This document shows, piece by piece, positions 8,485 through 17,467 of a DNA stretch of 64,000 nt; within the stretch, counting starts at the first letter, position 1, and each line of letters starts with the position of its first letter. Where the stretch lies: positions 5,006,545 through 5,070,544 of the forward strand of contig NZ_CP026692.1 of assembly GCF_002949795.1 (NCBI RefSeq). The letters run 5' to 3'. The notes beneath the pieces are model-generated. The model saw only the letters and a list, made by a program, of their open reading frames with translations, had not been told where the DNA came from and ran no database searches. Both the position numbers and the translations under genes were made by a program. Source of the DNA: Nostoc sp. 'Lobaria pulmonaria (5183) cyanobiont' (GTDB lineage: Bacteria > Cyanobacteriota > Cyanobacteriia > Cyanobacteriales > Nostocaceae).

Positions 8485-9765
8485 TCAGGACTGACGTTGG
8501 TGAATTTCTCCCAAAAGTACTTCTTGAGGTGCACCTGTAGCAGTAGGTAGGTTGCCAGGAATACCCAAATGTCGCCAGTAGGCTAAAACTGCAAAAGCGA
8601 TCGCTTCTTTAAAATCTGCACTCAAGCCGACTTCATCTGTAGTCCAGACTGGTATTGATTCCAACCACAACTGTAATCTTTGTTTCAAATAGAGATTGCG
8701 ACTACCACCACCACATAATAGTACTCGTTGTGGCATTTCTGGCAAAAAAGTGCGGTAACTATGAAAAATTGAAGCAGCTGTAAGTTCTGTGAGAGTTGCC
8801 AGAATCTCAGCAGGATTTAGTTGGTATGCTTGAGCATCTTTTAAACACTGATGTAGGTAAGTCACACCAAATAACTCGCGTCCTGTAGATTTTGGTGGCG
8901 GTAGATGAAAGTAGTCTTGGTTGAGCCATTGTTCTACTAAAGGATGGCAAGGAATACCACTCGCAGCCCAATTGCCATCTTGATCATAAGTTTTAGCACC
9001 AGCGCTTAAATGCTCTACCGCTAGATCTAACAGACTATTTCCTGGGCCAGTATCCCAAGCGCGAATTTTTGAGAGCCAGTCTCCATGCCGAGGCGGAATA
9101 TAAGCAACATTGCCAATACCACCAATATTTTGAATACAACGCCCCTCCTGGGGATGACTGAGTAAATAAGCATCGATTCTGGGCACGAGAGGCGCACCAT
9201 GACCACCTATAGCAATATCAGCAACGCGGAAGTTGCTCACAGTTGCAATGTTCGTAAGATGGGCAATCAATGCACCGCGTCCCAGTTGAAGACTATAACC
9301 CAAGGGAGTACCCAGTGCTGTTAGCGAATAGCTAGGGTTTAGCCCGTGGGTAGTGAGCATTTCTCTCACCCTGCTCCCCTGCTCCCCTGCTCCCTCTTTG
9401 GGTGGTCGATGATAAACTGTCTGACCGTGGGAGCCAATGAGAGTGGCTGGCTGATGACCAATTTGAATATTTTGGGCGGCTTGGGCAAAGACTTGAGCGA
9501 TCGCATCATCTATTTCTGCTAATTCTGCCATTGAGATGGCAACGCCTGCACCAATTGCTAATATTCTTTCTCTGAGTTCGGCTGGATAAGGATATGTTGC
9601 CCCGGCTAGCAACTCAACTTTGAGATCCAATTCTGTGCCGGAAATCTCTACCAACGCAGCGTCTATGCCATCTACGGATGTGCCACTAATTAAACCAATA
9701 ACGCGAGTAGGGACAACAGCTTTTTCAGTTGGATGCATCGATTGAGATTCTTTTGTTGATTGCAA
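8485..9765 (-). CDS. anmK: Anhydro-N-acetylmuramic acid kinase
   Basis: AnmK phosphorylates and opens 1,6-anhydro-N-acetylmuramic acid to give MurNAc-6-phosphate in cell-wall recycling. The N-terminal VIGLISGTSVDGIDAAL, the IGSHGQTVYHRPP segment, QNIGGIGNVAYIP, the AWDTGPGNSLLD motif and VLLCGGGSRN near the C-terminus identify the family. At 426 residues it is longer than usual. The extra part lies between YHRPP and LGYSLQLG, about 30 residues encoded by repeat DNA (about 9311-9413). The start at 9765 is the first ATG; an internal ATG nine codons later (MHPTEKAVVPTR) is also possible. Confidence 0.93.
   Translation of the reverse strand: MQSTKESQSMHPTEKAVVPTRVIGLISGTSVDGIDAALVEISGTELDLKVELLAGATYPYPAELRERILAIGAGVAISMAELAEIDDAIAQVFAQAAQNIQIGHQPATLIGSHGQTVYHRPPKEGAGEQGSRVREMLTTHGLNPSYSLTALGTPLGYSLQLGRGALIAHLTNIATVSNFRVADIAIGGHGAPLVPRIDAYLLSHPQEGRCIQNIGGIGNVAYIPPRHGDWLSKIRAWDTGPGNSLLDLAVEHLSAGAKTYDQDGNWAASGIPCHPLVEQWLNQDYFHLPPPKSTGRELFGVTYLHQCLKDAQAYQLNPAEILATLTELTAASIFHSYRTFLPEMPQRVLLCGGGSRNLYLKQRLQLWLESIPVWTTDEVGLSADFKEAIAFAVLAYWRHLGIPGNLPTATGAPQEVLLGEIHQRQS
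9311..9413 (+). repeat. Dispersed repeat inserted in frame in anmK
   Basis: On the plus strand this segment has a GTGCTGTTAGCG core, then TTTAGCCCGTG, then CTGCTCCCCTGCTCCC heptamer runs of the kind found in Nostoc intergenic DNA. The same core and TTTAGCCCGTG block recur at about 37823-37860 inside the helicase gene. In AnmK it encodes a segment absent from the family core and keeps the frame. Confidence 0.65.
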
Positions 9766-10233
9766 GAGTTTAGTTTAATTCATGTTACTAGCTATGTCAA
9801 AACACTCAGGTTGCATAGTTGACTACAGAAGGAAAAGTAAATAGAGCAAGGCAAGAAGATCAAAACCAATAGTAATGACTGCGAATCTATTTCTATTTAT
9901 CAGCAAACAAAGAATTTCATATAGTTTTGTTTGTTATCTTGATTGTTCCTTAATCAGGACAACATCCGAAGATACAAATTCTTGATATATACGAGCTAAC
10001 TTTACAACTTTTTTATCTTCAGATAAAGAACAGATACTCTCTCCAATTTCTCAGTAAGTGAAACTACTTATTTATGTTCAAAAATTAAGCAAGTGCTTTA
10101 CTAGATATAGCAATTTTTCAGTAAATATAAATCCAGTATTTTTATCCTATTCCTTTTGATAAAAGACATTACATAATGAACTCAAATCGCACAGCGAATT
10201 TTTCAACAATTAAAAATACAGAATCTCAAAAGT
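9766..10233. other. Gene-free stretch between divergent genes
   Basis: 468 AT-rich bases between anmK (minus) and the PEP-CTERM gene (plus), so it must hold both promoters. No clear -35/-10 pair, hairpin or small ORF could be defended. Confidence 0.4.
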
Positions 10234-10995
10234 ATGTCTCTTACAAAAATTGCTTGTATCGCGGCTCTATCTCTATCTGCAATCTCCTCATTTATCTATG
10301 CAGGTTCTGCCCAGGCTATTTCCTTCAAAGTAACCACTGGCATTGCAGGCCCTAATGGAGAAACTGATCAAGGTGCTTTTTCTGAGTTTACTCAGCTTGC
10401 CGGTACGACAACTGTTAACTTCAATAATGGTCAAGCACCAACCACTGGTTTTGCTAAATACTCATTTGAGAACAACAGTGGAAGCAGCAGTGTAAGGTCG
10501 GATGTATGGGCACCTGCCGGGGCAAATGGTGAGGTCAATAATGGTAAGTATTTGGCAGTTTTCAACGGCGATCAAGTCACAATGAAACTTGCAAGTTCCC
10601 TCAATTATTTCGGTATTGACTGGGGAGCTATTAGTTCTGGTAACGTTTTTTCCTTCTATAATGGCGATACTCTGATCAAATCATTTACAACTGAGAATGT
10701 GAACCCAGTTGCTCCAATTCATGCGTCACAGCATGGCGGTGAAGGAAATGGCTACCTTCACTTCTACTCAGATAGTAGCAACGATATTTTCAACAAGATT
10801 GTCATTACTCAAGCAGGTGGTGGTGGATTTGAAAGCGACAACCATTCTTTCCATATAGGGACTGACAAATTTACAGGTTTTGATCCTAAGTCTGTTCCTG
10901 AGCCTAGTATTACATTAGGTATGTTGGCTGTGGGTGGTATGTTTCTACGCAAGCGCAAGAACGAGAAGTTGCAAAGTGTAAGGCAATCTCATTAA
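10234..10995 (+). CDS. PEP-CTERM sorting-domain secreted protein
   Basis: A 253-residue exported protein. It has a Sec signal peptide (about residues 1-28, cut after AQA), a beta-rich extracellular domain, and a C-terminal PEP-CTERM tag: SVPEPS (about 220-225), a hydrophobic segment (ITLGMLAVGGMFL) and a basic tail (RKRKNEK). PEP-CTERM tags are read by exosortase-type enzymes, which remove the tag and pass the protein to the envelope or extracellular matrix. The middle domain (FNNGQAPTTGFAKYSF, LNYFGIDWGAISSGN, VFSFYNGDTLIKSF) is a type common in cyanobacterial PEP-CTERM proteins. The ligand is unknown. It is monocistronic, with a terminator downstream. Confidence 0.92.
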   Translation: MSLTKIACIAALSLSAISSFIYAGSAQAISFKVTTGIAGPNGETDQGAFSEFTQLAGTTTVNFNNGQAPTTGFAKYSFENNSGSSSVRSDVWAPAGANGEVNNGKYLAVFNGDQVTMKLASSLNYFGIDWGAISSGNVFSFYNGDTLIKSFTTENVNPVAPIHASQHGGEGNGYLHFYSDSSNDIFNKIVITQAGGGGFESDNHSFHIGTDKFTGFDPKSVPEPSITLGMLAVGGMFLRKRKNEKLQSVRQSH

Positions 10996-11094
10996 ATATA
11001 TCAATCTTAGCTCAGTAAGATTTTCCTGATTTTCTCTACACTCTACCCTTAGCCTGTATAAGGATTTCAAAACTAAGTTAATATTAAATACAAA

Positions 11095-11136
11095 TTAGGG
11101 TGAGCTTACTTAGGTAAACTCGCCCTAATCCTTTTG
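11095..11136 (+). terminator. Terminator after the PEP-CTERM gene
   Basis: TTAGGGTGAG (11095-11104) pairs with CTCGCCCTAA (11119-11128), with one G-T pair. It is followed by TCCTTTTGCT. The stem is strong and the U-tract is short. Confidence 0.6.
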
Positions 11137-11312
11137 CTATTTACGATCGATGCTACGCATAGCAAGCTATAGAAAAATTTTCTTTTTCTATACTCAATAA
11201 CTGCTTAGAGCTTAACCGAACTGGATTAAGAGTGAACTGTAATTGTGACTCCTAACTCCTAAACCCTCCTATAGGTTGTTGTATGAATAAAATATACATG
11301 GATTAGTTTAGA

Positions 11313-11318
11313 TATAAT
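11313..11318 (+). promoter_or_regulatory. Possible -10 element of argG
   Basis: A TATAAT hexamer lies 37 bases before the argG start, which fits a leader of about 30 nucleotides. No good -35 hexamer is found 17 bases upstream, so an activator may be needed, or the match may be chance. Confidence 0.3.
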
Positions 11319-11355
11319 AATGACTCATTCTTTGTTGTCCTAACTGGAGAAATTA

Positions 11356-12558
11356 ATGGGTCGCGCCAAAAAGGTTGTCCTGGCATATTCTGGCGGAGTG
11401 GATACCTCAGTTTGCATCCCCTACCTCAAGCAGGAGTGGGGTGTGGAAGAGATAATTACCCTAGCAGCAGATTTAGGTCAGGGAGATGAATTAGAGCCAA
11501 TCAGAGAAAAAGCTCTGAAATCGGGTGCAAGTGAATCCCTAGTGGCGGATGTCAAAGACAGCTTCGTTAAAGATTACGCCTTTGGAGCGATTCAAGCCAA
11601 CGCCATTTATGAAAATCGTTATCCTCTAGGAACCGCCCTGGCTCGTCCACTGATTGCCAAAATATTAGTAGAAACAGCCGAAAAGTATGGTGCTGATGCG
11701 ATCGCTCACGGTTGCACCGGCAAAGGCAACGATCAGGTTCGCTTTGATGTCTCTGTAACCGCCTTAAACCCAAACTTGAAGATCCTCGCACCAGCCAGAG
11801 AATGGGGAATGAGTCGTGAGGAAACGATCGCTTATGGGGAAAAGTTTGGTATTCCCTCACCAGTCAAAAAATCTTCTCCCTATAGTATTGACAAGAATTT
11901 GCTTGGTCGTAGTATTGAAGCTGGTTTACTCGAAGATCCATCATTTGAGCCACCAGAAGAAATTTATGAGATGACCAAAGCGATCGCTCACACTCCCAAC
12001 GAGCCAGAGTACATCGAAATTGGTTTCCAGGGTGGTGTTCCCACAACCCTCAACGGTATAGCCAAAAAGCCAGTTGAGCTAATTGAAGAACTCAATCAGG
12101 CGGTAGGAAATCATGGCATCGGAAGGATCGATATGATTGAAAACCGTCTGGTGGGAATCAAATCGCGGGAAATCTACGAATCACCCGCGATGTTGGTGCT
12201 AATTCAGGCACATAGAGATTTAGAAAGCTTGACCTTAACGGCAGATGTTACCCATTACAAGCGTGGGATTGAAGAAACTTACAGCCAAATTGTTTACAAC
12301 GGTTTGTGGTACAGTCCACTCAAAGTTGCACTCGATGCCTTTATTCAAAAGACACAAGAGCGAGTCTCTGGAACTGTGCGAGTGAAGTTGTTCAAGGGCA
12401 ACTCTACGATAGTTGGGCGTTCTAGCGATAATTCTCTCTATACTCCCGATTTGGCAACATACGGAGCTGAAGACAAATTTGACCACAAAGCCGCTGAAGG
12501 CTTTATCTACGTTTGGGGACTACCGACTCGCATTTGGTCAAAGCAGATTAGGGGTTAA
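11356..12558 (+). CDS. argG: Argininosuccinate synthase
   Basis: A 400-residue enzyme of arginine synthesis that joins citrulline and aspartate with ATP to make argininosuccinate. The ATP-binding P-loop-like motif AYSGGVDTSVCIPYL is at about residues 9-23, followed by HGCTGKGNDQVRFD and PYSIDKNLLGRSIEAG, both family signatures. The length is standard. A Shine-Dalgarno sequence (GGAGA) lies 7 bases before the ATG at 11356, which fixes the start. The gene is monocistronic and convergent with the DedA gene. Confidence 0.97.
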   Translation: MGRAKKVVLAYSGGVDTSVCIPYLKQEWGVEEIITLAADLGQGDELEPIREKALKSGASESLVADVKDSFVKDYAFGAIQANAIYENRYPLGTALARPLIAKILVETAEKYGADAIAHGCTGKGNDQVRFDVSVTALNPNLKILAPAREWGMSREETIAYGEKFGIPSPVKKSSPYSIDKNLLGRSIEAGLLEDPSFEPPEEIYEMTKAIAHTPNEPEYIEIGFQGGVPTTLNGIAKKPVELIEELNQAVGNHGIGRIDMIENRLVGIKSREIYESPAMLVLIQAHRDLESLTLTADVTHYKRGIEETYSQIVYNGLWYSPLKVALDAFIQKTQERVSGTVRVKLFKGNSTIVGRSSDNSLYTPDLATYGAEDKFDHKAAEGFIYVWGLPTRIWSKQIRG

Positions 12559-12607
12559 GAGTTTAAGAGTTAAGAGTTAGGAGTAAGGAGTTAAAAAAGC
12601 AAAATAC

Positions 12608-12641
12608 AAAAGTAAAAGTTAAAAAATTCACTTTTTACTTT
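12608..12641. terminator. Possible bidirectional terminator between argG and the DedA gene
   Basis: AAAGTAAAAG followed by an AT-rich loop and CTTTTTACTTT forms an imperfect A/T-rich hairpin with T or A runs on each side, in the gap between the two convergent genes. The stem has little GC, so the call is weak. Confidence 0.35.
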
Positions 12642-12679
12642 ACTCCTCACTCCTCACTGCACTAGTTTTTATGCTTGAC

Positions 12680-13309
12680 TTACTCTTCTGCTGCACCTTT
12701 AACCTGGCGAGACTCCAGCCACAGGGGCACAAAAATTAAGGCAGCGAGGATTAATAACGCTGCGATCGCAAATTGACCCACCCAAGCAACCAATTGTTCT
12801 AAAGAGACTATTTTGCCAGCAAAAAAAGCTAATGTCACCATCAAGCTAGCCCAAGCAACTGCTCCTAACAAGTTGTATAAAAAGAATTTTCCAAAGGGCA
12901 TTTCAGCTATACCAGCTAGTGGTGCAGCAAAAACTCGTAACAATGCCAAAAAACGTCCAAAAAACACCGCTTTAGCAGCATTTTGACTAAATTGATCTTT
13001 AATACTCAGCAAGCGCACTTCAGAAATCCGAAATATGCCACCAACTTTTACCAGAAAAGCCCAACCGCTAACTCTACCAATCCAATAGCCACAAGTGCCA
13101 CCAATGGCAGCACCCATGATTGCGTCACCGAGAACCAACCAGAAATTTAGTTCATCGCTGCCAGCTAAAAACCCGCCCACTAAGGTCACGGTTTCACCAG
13201 GAAGGGGAATGCCTAAATTTTCTAGCAAAATTCCGAAAAAGATTGCCCAATACCCGTAATTATGAGCAACTTCCTGGATATTTTCTAGTGAAATCAGCTC
13301 TAAAGACAT
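12680..13309 (-). CDS. DedA family membrane protein
   Basis: A 209-residue polytopic inner-membrane protein of the DedA (SNARE-associated/VTT) family. It has the family segment FGILLENLGIPLPGETVTL (about residues 19-37), the re-entrant region FFGRFLALLRVFAAPLAG, about five hydrophobic segments, and a C-terminal helix IAALLILAALIFVPLWL. DedA proteins act in lipid flipping, including undecaprenyl phosphate recycling, and in proton-dependent homeostasis; which applies here is unknown. It is convergent with argG. Confidence 0.9.
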   Translation of the reverse strand: MSLELISLENIQEVAHNYGYWAIFFGILLENLGIPLPGETVTLVGGFLAGSDELNFWLVLGDAIMGAAIGGTCGYWIGRVSGWAFLVKVGGIFRISEVRLLSIKDQFSQNAAKAVFFGRFLALLRVFAAPLAGIAEMPFGKFFLYNLLGAVAWASLMVTLAFFAGKIVSLEQLVAWVGQFAIAALLILAALIFVPLWLESRQVKGAAEE

Positions 13310-13783
13310 TCCGCACCGCCGTCTTTACAAATTTTTACTTTTACTATATTCTTGCTTGTTTTTGGGTGGGGTGTCAATCCAACTAATACATAGAGTCATT
13401 AAGTCATTAGTTTAATACTGAATAATTCATAGCTTCTAGTCTATGGTAACTGTTAACTTTTGAATATTTTTGGAATACATACCATATGTTCATAATTTAT
13501 TGAAAAAAGATTAAAAATTTTATAGAAAATTTATAAATATCCGTTGAGATTGTGAAAATCTTGTAAAAGATACGGTTGATACCGAAATTGTTAGGCGTTT
13601 ATGCCTATATTGATGAAAGTTATCACAAATTATACGACATGAATACTGAAATAATTTCTTTCAACTGTAGGACTGCAATTGCCCAAATATCTGGGTAAAA
13701 CAGTCATTTCGTTGTTGAAAGAGAAGAAGTATTGATGTCTTTTTCGATTTTTTGTCAAGTGTTCCAATTATCCTGTTAAATTC
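13310..13783. other. Gene-free, AT-rich stretch before the STAS gene
   Basis: 474 bases between divergent genes, notably AT-rich around 13480-13560. It must hold the promoters for the DedA and STAS genes, but no convincing hexamer pair, hairpin or ORF was found. Confidence 0.35.
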
Positions 13784-14137
13784 ATGGCTCTCACACAAGA
13801 ACTTCAAGTGATTTTGTTTAAACCCCAAGGAAGCATAGATTTGGAAGGCGGTAAGGCTTTGAGCGAACAGATGGCTGGAGTAGTCCCTCAAGCTTATCAG
13901 CTCTGGGTTATCGACCTAGCAGAAGTTAACTTCATGGACAGCTCTGGGTTAGTTCCTTTAGTAAAAGGGTTAAAAGCTGCACGTCAAAGTGGTTGCCGCT
14001 TGGTTCTATGCAACGTACAAGCTCCTGTACGGTTGATTTTGGAACTTACCCAACTCGATACAGTGTTTGAAATTTTTCACACTTACCAAGATATTTTTAC
14101 CAACCTTAAAGATAACAGTCTGATGCTAGCTGACTAA
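13784..14137 (+). CDS. STAS-domain protein (anti-sigma factor antagonist type)
   Basis: A 117-residue single-domain STAS protein resembling SpoIIAA/RsbV antagonists. The signature VIDLAEVNFMDSSGLVPLVKG carries the phosphorylatable serine (S53/S54 in DSSG). The downstream LVLCNVQAPVRLILELTQLD is the typical second half. Such proteins bind a partner anti-sigma factor or switch kinase in the unphosphorylated state. No partner kinase or sigma factor gene lies nearby, so its target must be encoded elsewhere. Confidence 0.9.
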   Translation: MALTQELQVILFKPQGSIDLEGGKALSEQMAGVVPQAYQLWVIDLAEVNFMDSSGLVPLVKGLKAARQSGCRLVLCNVQAPVRLILELTQLDTVFEIFHTYQDIFTNLKDNSLMLAD

Positions 14138-14621
14138 CTAATAAATCTACCTAAAGAAGGATGGCGGAGTCAAGCAATATTTGCATTTTTTCACATTCTC
14201 TTAAGATAATAGTCTGGTGCTAGCAGGTCGATCTTCTTTCTTGTCTAGATAAGAATGTTGACGGAAACTCATGGCTTTGAGCTAGGTAGTATAAATTACA
14301 AGTGAATAAATCTGCTTATTGGAAGTCATCTACCTAAAGCAGTAAAGTTCAGAAATGACTAGAATTGGTCAAAGCAAATGCAACTGTTTGTGACACTCCC
14401 CAGCCTTTTAAAGACAGGGTTTTTCAAATTACTCTAAGCTAATTGTTTTATATGGGGCGTAACTAGTGAAAGCAAGCAGGAGGTAAGAAGGGTTAGAATA
14501 TCAGCGTTTACGTTACTTTCTAGCTCTATAGTTATTTTTGCCTCGATCTACTACTTGGATGCCTCCAAGATGCTTTGATGCACCAATTTCTTACCTCTTA
14601 GATTCCACCATAATGATAATT
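14138..14621. other. Gene-free stretch after the STAS gene
   Basis: 484 bases between convergent genes. A segment at about 14201-14230 resembles the last 30 bases of the STAS gene (about 14108-14137; shared AGTCTG.TGCTAGC), suggesting a small decayed duplication. No ORF or terminator could be supported. Confidence 0.35.
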
Positions 14622-15182
14622 TTAGGCATTCTGGTGAGTCGAAATATTAGTTTGTTCGGATGCTGGGCGGGAAAAATTTGGTAAATCAATACCGCTATGA
14701 CTAGCATTGCGAGTTTTTAGTGCTAAACGGTAACTCACGCTTTGCAGTTCTGCTTGCAGTTGGCGGTTTTCCCGTTGTAGCATTGCTACCTTTTCTCTCA
14801 CTGGCGTCATCCGCTCTTCAAACTTCCGACGGTAAATTTGAGGCAACTCTTGTACTACTTGCTCCAACATCCGAGTGCGATCGGTAAGTTCTTGAACTGA
14901 CTGTCGCAATTGGGAAATTTCAGAGTCACGAGTTGTAATTTGCTCTTGGTAGAACGCCACCTGCTGTTCCACAGCTTGAAGTTGTTCTTGTAAAGCGTGT
15001 AACTGGGTCAGATCGCGCTCAACTTCCGGCTGCTGGGGCATAAAACTAGTGTTACCCTTTAGCAGCCGGAAAAGTTCTTGAGATAGTTGTTGCACTAATT
15101 GATCGCGAAGTTGCAACTCCTGGCGTAGCTGCGATACTTCCGTCGAGAGAACTTGAATATTAGGTGTATCAGATTGGCTCAC
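14622..15182 (-). CDS. Coiled-coil protein, conserved in cyanobacteria
   Basis: A 186-residue, almost wholly helical protein. Long heptad stretches rich in Gln, Glu and Leu run from about residue 7 to 155 (LSTEVSQLRQELQLRDQLV, QEQITTRDSEISQLRQSVQ, MLQRENRQLQAELQSVSYRL). The C-terminal 35 residues are disordered (Ser/Asn rich). There is no membrane segment, signal peptide or catalytic motif. It probably acts as a structural or scaffolding protein, but no partner is evident. It lies downstream of rpsF on the same strand, separated by 211 bases. Confidence 0.8.
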   Translation of the reverse strand: MSQSDTPNIQVLSTEVSQLRQELQLRDQLVQQLSQELFRLLKGNTSFMPQQPEVERDLTQLHALQEQLQAVEQQVAFYQEQITTRDSEISQLRQSVQELTDRTRMLEQVVQELPQIYRRKFEERMTPVREKVAMLQRENRQLQAELQSVSYRLALKTRNASHSGIDLPNFSRPASEQTNISTHQNA

Positions 15183-15393
15183 AGTAGCTTAAAGCTCCCA
15201 TTTATAATCTTGTCCACTCTTAGGTATAACTGCGGGAGTACTACCTTTGGCAAGTATTTGTTAATTTAGCATTCCCAAACAAGTCACGAAAAAAGAAAAA
15301 GACAAAATTTTATTGAATGGGAGTGGGGATTGGACTATTCACTTTCTTTCCTAGTCTCTAGTTACTAGTTCCTAGTCCCCAGTCCTCAGTCTC

Positions 15394-15753
15394 TTAGACT
15401 GTTGCAGCTGTTGCAGCTACTTTAGTGGGCTTTTCCTTTTCCTCTTTAGGGGGTTTTTCTTCTTCAATGTCCTGCTTAATTGTCAAATAACGAATCACTT
15501 CTTCACTTAAGCGCATGGCGCGTTCAAAGGGGGCGATCGCAGTTGCAGGCGCGCTGTAGTTTAACTGGATGTAGATGCCATCCCGGTGTTTTTTGATTTC
15601 GTAAGCCAGACGGCGCTTACCACGATTTTGAATTTGGATCTCCTGGGCGCCTTGATCGCGAAGCAAATTCTGATATTTAGTAACTGCTTGCTCTACCTGT
15701 TCCTCCCCCAGGTCAGGACGGAGGATGTACATTGTTTCGTAATTTGTAGTCAT
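15394..15753 (-). CDS. rpsF: 30S ribosomal protein S6
   Basis: A 119-residue S6 protein of the small ribosomal subunit. It has the N-terminal YETMYILRPDL, GKRRLAYEIKKHRDGIYIQLNY in the middle, and RAMRLSEEVIRYLTIK. A charged Lys/Glu/Ala tail (about 25 residues) is longer than in E. coli. I start at MTTNYETMY because GAGGAAA lies about 9 bases before that ATG; an upstream in-frame start at 15777 would add eight unlikely residues. No rpsR or ssb partner lies next to it, as is usual in cyanobacteria. Confidence 0.95.
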   Translation of the reverse strand: MTTNYETMYILRPDLGEEQVEQAVTKYQNLLRDQGAQEIQIQNRGKRRLAYEIKKHRDGIYIQLNYSAPATAIAPFERAMRLSEEVIRYLTIKQDIEEEKPPKEEKEKPTKVAATAATV

Positions 15754-16132
15754 ATTTTTCAGTTTCCTCATGGACAAAAGTGGCTGCTGATATTAATTTA
15801 TACCTAACTGTTATTTAAAATGCCAGTATTAATCAACATCTGAAGCAACAAGGAACTATAATCTTACCAGTTTTCGATTTGAATCATTAGCCAAATCGCC
15901 GAAGTTTGGATTTTTTGGATGTCCCTAATGAAAACTAGGTTGGGAGGCAAGCCTGATATTTCTTTAACAAGATCGATCGAGCTATTAGCTTCGCTAAGGG
16001 GTATCTTTCTTTAAGGGCATCTATAGCGATCGCTTTTTTGCTCAAGGCTGAATCGGTTCGCTAAACAGCTAACTGACGATTGCGTCCTGCTCACAGCTTC
16101 TAATCGCAGATAAAAGGATATTCATCAAGGTT
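15754..16132. other. Gene-free stretch between divergent rpsF and FAH-family gene
   Basis: 379 bases that include HIP1-like GCGATCG sites and no convincing ORF. Both divergent promoters must lie here, but no hexamer pair was clear. Confidence 0.35.
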
Positions 16133-16906
16133 ATGGCGCAGCGCTACGTGCGAATTCAAAATCCAGAAGGACAAATTTACTATGGGTTACTACAGCTATC
16201 CCTGAATGTGCAGGTGCTAGATGCTCCACCCTGGTTACAAGGACAACCCACTGATTTAACTTTGACACCAGAAAATTACCAAATTCTGGCTCCCTGCGCT
16301 CCCTCAAAAATTGTGGCGGTGGGTAAGAATTATGCAGATCATGCAGCCGAAATGGGAACTCCAGTACCTTCTGAGCCACTAATCTTTCTTAAGCCACCTA
16401 CGTCAATCATTCCATCCGAGAGGGAAATTAAGTATCCTCCCCAGTCACAAAGAGTTGACTATGAAGGAGAGTTAGCTCTAGTGATTGGCGATTACGCCTT
16501 TGAATGTACACCAGAGGTAGCCCAAACCAAAATTTGGGGCTACACCATCGCCAATGACGTAACAGCGCGGGATTTACAAAAACAGGATGGTCAATGGACG
16601 CGAGCCAAAGGTTTTGATACTTTCTGTCCCTTGGGTCCTTGGATTGTACGGGAATTAAATCCAGGAGCGAGATTGCAGACTTTTGTAAATGACGACGCTA
16701 ATCCAGTTCAATCTACCTGTATCGATCGGATGGTGTTTTCCCCCGATGTTTTAGTTTCCTATATCAGTCAGGTGATGACGCTACTACCTGGTGATTTGGT
16801 GCTTACAGGTACACCGGAGGGTGTAAGTGCTTTGCATCCAGGCGATCGCGTCTGCGTAGAAATTGAAGGTATCGGTCGCCTGGAAAACACCGTAGCGACC
16901 CGTTAA
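16133..16906 (+). CDS. Fumarylacetoacetate hydrolase family protein
   Basis: A 257-residue FAH-superfamily enzyme. An N-terminal domain (residues 1-60) precedes the catalytic fold, which starts at KIVAVGKNYADHAAEMG. The metal-binding acidic residues are in VDYEGELALVIGD and IANDVTARDLQ, with KGFDTFCPLGPWIV and LTGTPEGVSALHPGDRV downstream. Family members hydrolyse or decarboxylate acylpyruvates, oxaloacetate and related 2-oxo acids. The exact substrate cannot be named. Its stop is three bases from the end of the convergent tic20 gene. Confidence 0.92.
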   Translation: MAQRYVRIQNPEGQIYYGLLQLSLNVQVLDAPPWLQGQPTDLTLTPENYQILAPCAPSKIVAVGKNYADHAAEMGTPVPSEPLIFLKPPTSIIPSEREIKYPPQSQRVDYEGELALVIGDYAFECTPEVAQTKIWGYTIANDVTARDLQKQDGQWTRAKGFDTFCPLGPWIVRELNPGARLQTFVNDDANPVQSTCIDRMVFSPDVLVSYISQVMTLLPGDLVLTGTPEGVSALHPGDRVCVEIEGIGRLENTVATR

Positions 16907-16909
16907 CTT

Positions 16910-17386
16910 CTAACGCACTTGCATATACACTGCATCGGAAATCGCTGGAATTTCTGCATAACGTCCGCTTACAGACTGGATGACTGAATATGCGACTGCT
17001 CCCACTATGCCGATAAAAATGGTTGTGGATAGGGTTTGGATTGCAAAACCACCAGAGGGAACTAGTCCCACAACATCAGTTAGGATGCTAAACAAAAAGA
17101 TAATAATGTCCAAAAGGATTGCTTGCATAGTGTTGAAACGAATAAAGTGACTAATTTTTTCGTTTCTTACTACCAGCAAAAATAAAGCAAAGAAAATAAT
17201 CATTCCTGCATAACGCACACCGTAGTAAATTCTCAATAATGGCAGAAGCGGTAGAAACAGTAGTTGTAATGGTGGAAACTCTGAGAGCAAATATCTACCA
17301 AATACAAAAACTTCAATTAGAGGAAGCAAATAAGGCAAGGAAGCAAAAATTCGATCTGAAACCGTTGTAGACCCGCGCCAAGACAT
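16910..17386 (-). CDS. Tic20 family membrane protein
   Basis: A 158-residue protein with four hydrophobic segments and the Tic20/Ycf60 pattern: DRIFASLPYLLPLIEVFVFG, IYYGVRYAGMIIFFALFLLVV, SHFIRFNTMQAILLDIIIFL, and a last helix TIFIGIVGAVAYSVIQ followed by GRYAEIPAISDAVYMQV. In chloroplasts Tic20 is part of the inner-envelope protein import channel; in cyanobacteria its role is unsettled. The length fits cyanobacterial homologues. Convergent with the FAH-family gene. Confidence 0.88.
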   Translation of the reverse strand: MSWRGSTTVSDRIFASLPYLLPLIEVFVFGRYLLSEFPPLQLLFLPLLPLLRIYYGVRYAGMIIFFALFLLVVRNEKISHFIRFNTMQAILLDIIIFLFSILTDVVGLVPSGGFAIQTLSTTIFIGIVGAVAYSVIQSVSGRYAEIPAISDAVYMQVR

Positions 17387-17467
17387 TATGCGTTCTCCTG
17401 TCGTTAAATTTTAATAGTTACTTGAGCTTAGGATAACGCAGTTGCTTGGTCTTGCTGAGAAATTCAA

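Larger units (their letters stand above)
10996..11355. other. Gap between the PEP-CTERM gene and argG
   Basis: 360 bases holding a rho-independent type hairpin after the PEP-CTERM gene (11095-11128) and a possible argG promoter near 11313. Nothing else was seen. Confidence 0.4.
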
